Source: Deroplatys truncata (Eukaryota > Arthropoda > Insecta > Mantodea > Mantidae). From it: 64,000 bases of DNA. Where the stretch lies: contig CM060978.1 of assembly GCA_030765065.1 (NCBI GenBank), positions 109,363,192-109,427,191 on the forward strand, written 5' to 3'. The notes beneath the pieces were generated by a model. It saw only the letters and a list, made by a program, of their open reading frames with translations, ran no database searches and had not been told where the DNA came from. A program made the translations under genes and the position numbers. This document shows, in pieces, positions 60,656 through 64,000 of the stretch (the stretch's first letter is position 1; every line of letters starts with the position of its first letter).

Positions 60656-61048
60656 ATGTGTGAGTATCCATAACATACTTTGTATTACGTTCATCTTTCA
60701 AGGATGCGATACAAAGATTTTCAAGAAAATAGCCCTCCTCCAATTACGCTTTACGCTTAATTTTGTTATTCTTTCTTTTCTCAAAAAGCTTCCAACGAAC
60801 TTGATTAATATACTATATGTTTGAGATATCTGCATGACTAATAAAATCTATATCTTCAATTTTCTGTCTATAGCCTGCGAAGTCCTCTTCATTTAAAAGA
60901 ATAATGTTTTCTATAACTAGTAAATCATAAGAGATAAACAAAAACGTATTAAATAAAAAAATTATAAGCCTCATAAGTCACATGTGACATTAACCATTTC
61001 CGAGATAATCTTTGTTATTGGTTTGAATTTTTAATTGCTTTTTACTTA
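60500..61048 (-). mobile_element. ACTTTC-family copy A of a three-copy chain
   Basis: On the minus strand its 3' end is at the left (attgaattccacacagaaat), followed by a CTGT/TGTG microsatellite at 60608-60664 in the variable site. The 'gattttcaagaaaatagccc' block and the rest run up to 'gagataatctttgttattgg'. It then breaks off, roughly 150-200 bp short of a normal 5' end, where copy B begins. Confidence 0.72.
60612..60656. repeat. (CTGT)n microsatellite in ACTTTC copy A
   Basis: About ten CTGT units at the internal variable site of the transposon. Confidence 0.93.
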
Positions 61049-61166
61049 TCTACCGCTACCTAGTAGGTAGAGGAAGTATTCGTATTACATTTCACTCAAA
61101 AATTGATGTCGAGATTTCACCGAAAATACAGGTGTTGAATTCATAAAATAAGCATTTTTAGAAAAT

Positions 61167-61194
61167 GCGTGCGTGCGTGCGTGCGTGCGCGCGC
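61167..61194. repeat. (GCGT)n then GCGC run
   Basis: About five GCGT units pass into a short GCGC stretch that abuts the GTAG array. The two tetranucleotide arrays share the position but not the motif. Confidence 0.93.
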
Positions 61195-61949
61195 GTAGGT
61201 AGGTAGGTAGGTAGGTAGGTAGGTAGGTAGGTAGGTAGGTAGGTAGGTAGGTAGGTAGGTAGGTAGGTAGGTAGGTAGGTAGGTAGGTAGGTAGGTAGGT
61301 AGGTAGGTAGGTAGGTAGGTAGGTAGGTAGGTAGGTAGGTAGGTAGGTAGGTAGGTAGGTAGGTAGGTAGGTAGGTAGGTAGGTAGGTAGGTAGGTAGGT
61401 AGGTAGGTAGGTAGGTAGGTAGGTAGGTAGGTAGGTAGGTAGGTAGGTAGGTAGGTAGGTAGGTAGGTAGGTAGGTAGGTAGGTAGGTAGGTAGGTAGGT
61501 AGGTAGGTAGGTAGGTAGGTAGGTAGGTAGGTAGGTAGGTAGGTAGGTAGGTAGGTAGGTAGGTAGGTAGGTAGGTAGGTAGGTAGGTAGGTAGGTAGGT
61601 AGGTAGGTAGGTAGGTAGGTAGGTAGGTAGGTAGGTAGGTAGGTAGGTAGGTAGGTAGGTAGGTAGGTAGGTAGGTAGGTAGGTAGGTAGGTAGGTAGGT
61701 AGGTAGGTAGGTAGGTAGGTAGGTAGGTAGGTAGGTAGGTAGGTAGGTAGGTAGGTAGGTAGGTAGGTAGGTAGGTAGGTAGGTAGGTAGGTAGGTAGGT
61801 AGGTAGGTAGGTAGGTAGGTAGGTAGGTAGGTAGGTAGGTAGGTAGGTAGGTAGGTAGGTAGGTAGGTAGGTAGGTAGGTAGGTAGGTAGGTAGGTAGGT
61901 AGGTAGGTAGGTAGGTAGGTAGGTAGGTAGGTAGGTAGGTAGGTAGGTA
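61195..61949. repeat. Uninterrupted (GTAG)n array, about 189 units
   Basis: This is 755 bp of perfect GTAG/TAGG tetranucleotide without a visible variant unit. It differs from the usual insect telomere repeat TTAGG by one base per unit and sits inside a transposon, so it is not telomeric. Minus-strand frames of repeating YLPT across it are composition artefacts. The perfect uniformity suggests recent expansion, or possibly an assembly consensus effect. Confidence 0.98.
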
Positions 61950-62204
61950 TCCGTTGTTATTGATTTGCATTTTTCAATGCTTTTGTCATTTTTTGAATCG
62001 TTGTCGTGGAAAGAGTATGGAATTTCAAGGCCAGTAAAGAAACTAGTTTTAAACATTTGACTACGCAATTCCCTTTGTAGCGAAATGTATAAAAATGTTT
62101 ATCTCAACTTGAAGTATATAAAGGAAAAAGCTTTTGCAAGAATACTTTGTAGAAGCTATATAAAACTCAACGAGAGTCAATAGAGAAAGTAATGTGAATG
62201 AAGC

Positions 62205-62551
62205 ATCAGATCTCGTTAAAGCACTCAATTTATGTCAAATCATGTTTTTGTGGCATTAATCATTTCTGAGATATTCTTTGTTATTAGTTTTTATTGTGAA
62301 GTAATTATACTTTTTTTAACTGCTAAGTCACCATTCGTTTATTTTCTCGTGGCCATACAAACAACGCAATTTCAAAGCCATCACATAACCATCCGCTTTT
62401 AAACGACTTTACTATCCTTTAGCCTACTGTATTCCGCTTGTACCTAACGAAATGTGTGATAAAACCATGTCTGCAAATGTTTATCTTAGCATGAAGTATG
62501 TAGAATAATAAGCCTTTGTAAGTATAGTTTGTAGAAGAGTGGGTAGAAAGT
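62205..62551 (-). mobile_element. ACTTTC-family copy C, 5' half
   Basis: Starts in the 'gtttttgtggcattaatcat' block and ends gggtagaaagt at 62551. It is closest to the fragment at 49.4 kb. It lies in the same orientation as copies A and B, with only a few bases between it and copy B. Confidence 0.65.
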
Positions 62552-63095
62552 CATATGAATGTAGCACAGCATAATTTTTCTTTTAAGGTCAGCGTGCTAG
62601 TATTTAGATTATTTACTGTTAGTAACATGAAAGATGTTTCTAAATGGAGTATTATTTTATAGCTAATATACAATAATGTTTTTATTATTTATTTGTATTT
62701 TGTTACGAATGTTATGTTCACGTTTTCAAAGTAAGGGAAAACACTGAATGAGAAGTCTCGTTTAGATGAAATGTCCAACTAGGACACGATTCAGATATAC
62801 GCAACAACTCGGCGGCGCAGTGTCGCCTCCGCTTAGTCAGATATTGGATCTAAATGTTCCAGAAATATGATCAAGCCCTGCTGAAAGTCATTATTGACAG
62901 TTAAGATTGCCTTGTGAAATTACCGTTGATTACTTTGCACTAGTCGTAACGCTGGCTGTTAAATTAGCAATTAGCGTTTACTGCTGGCAGGGCAGAACTG
63001 CCGGCTAATAACCTGGTATGCGATCGATTGTCAAACATTTACATGCCTGCTTTCTCTCTGTCGTCTTTTAAAGTTGCACTTCCCGTGCTCTTCCG
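62552..63095. other. Spacer
   Basis: No feature recognised; somewhat less A+T-rich from 62780. Confidence 0.45.
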
Positions 63096-63370
63096 CCTAC
63101 TTTCAGTGCGCGTTAGCATGAAATGAAGACATTCATTGGGGACGGATCAGCACGTTGTCAGTTTGGGTAGGCTGGTAGGTACATTCCTTGAGCCCAACTT
63201 GGACAACCTATGGGAACCCTGGCTTGCTTGCCTACTTTCAGTGCGCGTTAGCATGCAAGTGAAATCATTAATTCAGGACGGATTAACATGTAAGTTTGGG
63301 CTGGCTGCTATATTCCCTGAGCCCGACTTGAACAAGCTATGGGAACCTTGGTTTGCTTGCCTACTTTTCT
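63096..63370 (+). repeat. Diverged tandem repeat, two units of about 130 bp
   Basis: The sequence cctactttcagtgcgcgtta begins at 63096 and again at 63231. A third start (cctactttt) is at 63360, giving units of 135 and 129 bp. Within each unit, 'gagcccaacttggacaacct' corresponds to 'gagcccgacttgaacaagct', and 'tatgggaacc' is identical. One frame is open through both units, translating as repeating LWEPW..CLL, but there is no ATG at a sensible place. Confidence 0.82.
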
Positions 63371-63490
63371 TCTTTCTGTGTAACAGTTCGGTTGTGCCTT
63401 TCTGTTTGTTTTTATAAGAGACTAGTGCTAAGATAAGCAGGAAAGAGTTATTTAGGTTTAAAAGTTTTACTTTAAGGGTTTAAATAAGTA
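63371..63490. other. Short spacer
   Basis: No feature recognised. Confidence 0.4.
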
Positions 63491-63945
63491 AAAAAATTCA
63501 ATGCCATAGCCGGGATTTGAACCACGGATCTCCCGGTCTCCGCCGGGTTGCTCTAACCACTGAGCTACCATGGCAACATGTCATCTAATTCTACCTTTCC
63601 AACCCTGCCCAACACACCGCTTGTGTGAAAGAACAATTAATTCCATTAATTGACCTAATAGTGGTTGTAACTATAAAGGGACTTAAAGTACTTACAAAGA
63701 ATGTAAGTCGCCATTAGGGTATGTCATCTCAATACAATTTGAGATCTCCTTGTGGTTTACCGGAAAAAATGCGAATCAGTGTAGAATTTAATGTCGTGTC
63801 GGCATGTTGCCATGGTAGCTCAGCGGTTAGAGCAACCGGACGGAGACCGGGAGATCCGTGGTTCAAATCCCGGCTATATCATTGAATTTTTCAGTCATCT
63901 GATCCTACCTTTCCAACCCTGAAAGAACAATTAATTCCAAGTAAA
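63491..63945. mobile_element. Head-to-head tRNA-like element, copy 4 (best)
   Basis: The left unit on the minus strand (63498-63578) and the right unit on the plus strand (63804-63880) are nearly identical. Each has a textbook A box (tagctcagcggttagag) and B box (gttcaaatccc), and an acceptor-like ttgccatgg that pairs only loosely with its 3' side. The arms 63491-63580 and 63803-63891 are inverted. The centre holds 'accgcttgtgtgaaagaaca', 'acctaatagtggttgtaact' and 'ccttgtggtttaccggaaaa'. The right unit is followed by 'cctttccaaccctgaaagaa'. Conservation suggests this copy is the youngest of the four. Confidence 0.85.
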
Positions 63946-64000
63946 AAAGTTAATAAGGGAATCTAACCCTTTATTATGATTTCAAGACATAATCTTATCC

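Larger units (their letters stand above)
61052..62190 (-). mobile_element. ACTTTC-family copy B carrying a giant GTAG array
   Basis: On the minus strand the 3' end at the left reads tagtaggtagaggaagtatt. It runs through 'cgagatttcaccgaaaatac' to the variable site at 61167. After the array, the element resumes with 'ccgttgttattgatttgc' and continues to its 5' end, aatagagaaagt, at 62190. The roughly 400 bp that normally separate the variable site from the 'tttgttattggttt' block are absent, so the array has replaced or accompanied an internal deletion. Confidence 0.72.

Noticed and set aside
61195-61949. Telomeric repeat
   Set aside because: The insect telomere unit is TTAGG. This array is the four-base TAGG, flanked on both sides by transposon sequence and single-copy-like DNA.
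61085-62068. Long minus-strand frames made of repeating YLPT (up to 327 codons)
   Set aside because: They are translation of the GTAG tetranucleotide array; any array whose unit length is not a multiple of three gives such frames when no stop arises. There is no gene evidence.
63804-63880. Functional tRNA genes at the good A-box/B-box units (48.8, 49.1, 55.9, 56.2, 63.5 and 63.8 kb)
   Set aside because: Acceptor stems pair poorly, anticodon arms do not fold well, and the units occur in identical repeat contexts. They are tRNA-derived repeat heads.
1-64000. CRISPR arrays, operons, Shine-Dalgarno sites and prokaryotic signals
   Set aside because: None is present; composition and repeats are eukaryotic.

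Overview
The window looks like non-coding, repeat-rich nuclear DNA from an arthropod, most likely an insect. The evidence is the strong A+T bias, two full-length mariner elements, degenerate transposases of the DUF4817 type, a non-LTR retrotransposon fragment with an RNase H domain, and many tRNA-derived SINEs with simple-sequence tails. The mixture of SINE types would suit a large polyneopteran genome (cockroach, termite or stick insect), but nothing in the sequence fixes the order. I found no intact conserved protein-coding gene and no genuine tRNA or rRNA gene. Three short reading frames with secretory-looking N-termini are the only non-transposon coding candidates, and all are weak.

Layout. 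1-8.2 kb is A+T-rich spacer with a reverse-transcriptase relic (3.6 kb) and a SINE-like piece (6.4 kb). 8.2-12.7 kb holds two dead mariners flanking a copy of a roughly 840-bp terminal-inverted-repeat (TIR) element, here called the 'ACTTTC family', which carries a 318-bp insertion. Further ACTTTC copies lie at 14.0, 23.4, 26.2 (an inverted dimer), 29.9, 36.8, 49.4, 60.5, 61.05 and 62.2 kb. Two copies of a PIF/Harbinger-like non-autonomous element with TTA duplications lie at 16.3 and 51.75 kb. A 156-bp hAT-like element with an 8-bp duplication lies at 57.55 kb. A SINE with a TCCTCCG-type tRNA head ('SINE-A') occurs at 19.2, 31.5, 38.6 and 59.6 kb. A second SINE group ('SINE-B') with long G+C-rich bodies occurs at 20.7, 21.8, 26.8, 30.8 and 58.5 kb. 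44-47.5 kb carries three decayed DDE transposases, all on the minus strand. 53.3-54.1 kb is the 3' end of a non-LTR retrotransposon. 31.8-36.8 kb and 39.7-44.0 kb are largely unrecognised A+T-rich DNA.

The most unusual structures are: (1) a family in which two tRNA-like Pol III promoter units face outward from a shared centre (four copies at 39.3, 48.8, 55.9 and 63.5 kb, plus a collapsed palindrome at 29.03 kb); (2) a 755-bp uninterrupted GTAG tetranucleotide array at 61.2-61.95 kb. That array sits at the one internal position of the ACTTTC element where almost every other copy carries a different microsatellite, so the element appears to be a repeatable microsatellite nursery. No genes here act together in a pathway; the window is a record of transposition, inverted duplication and repeat expansion.
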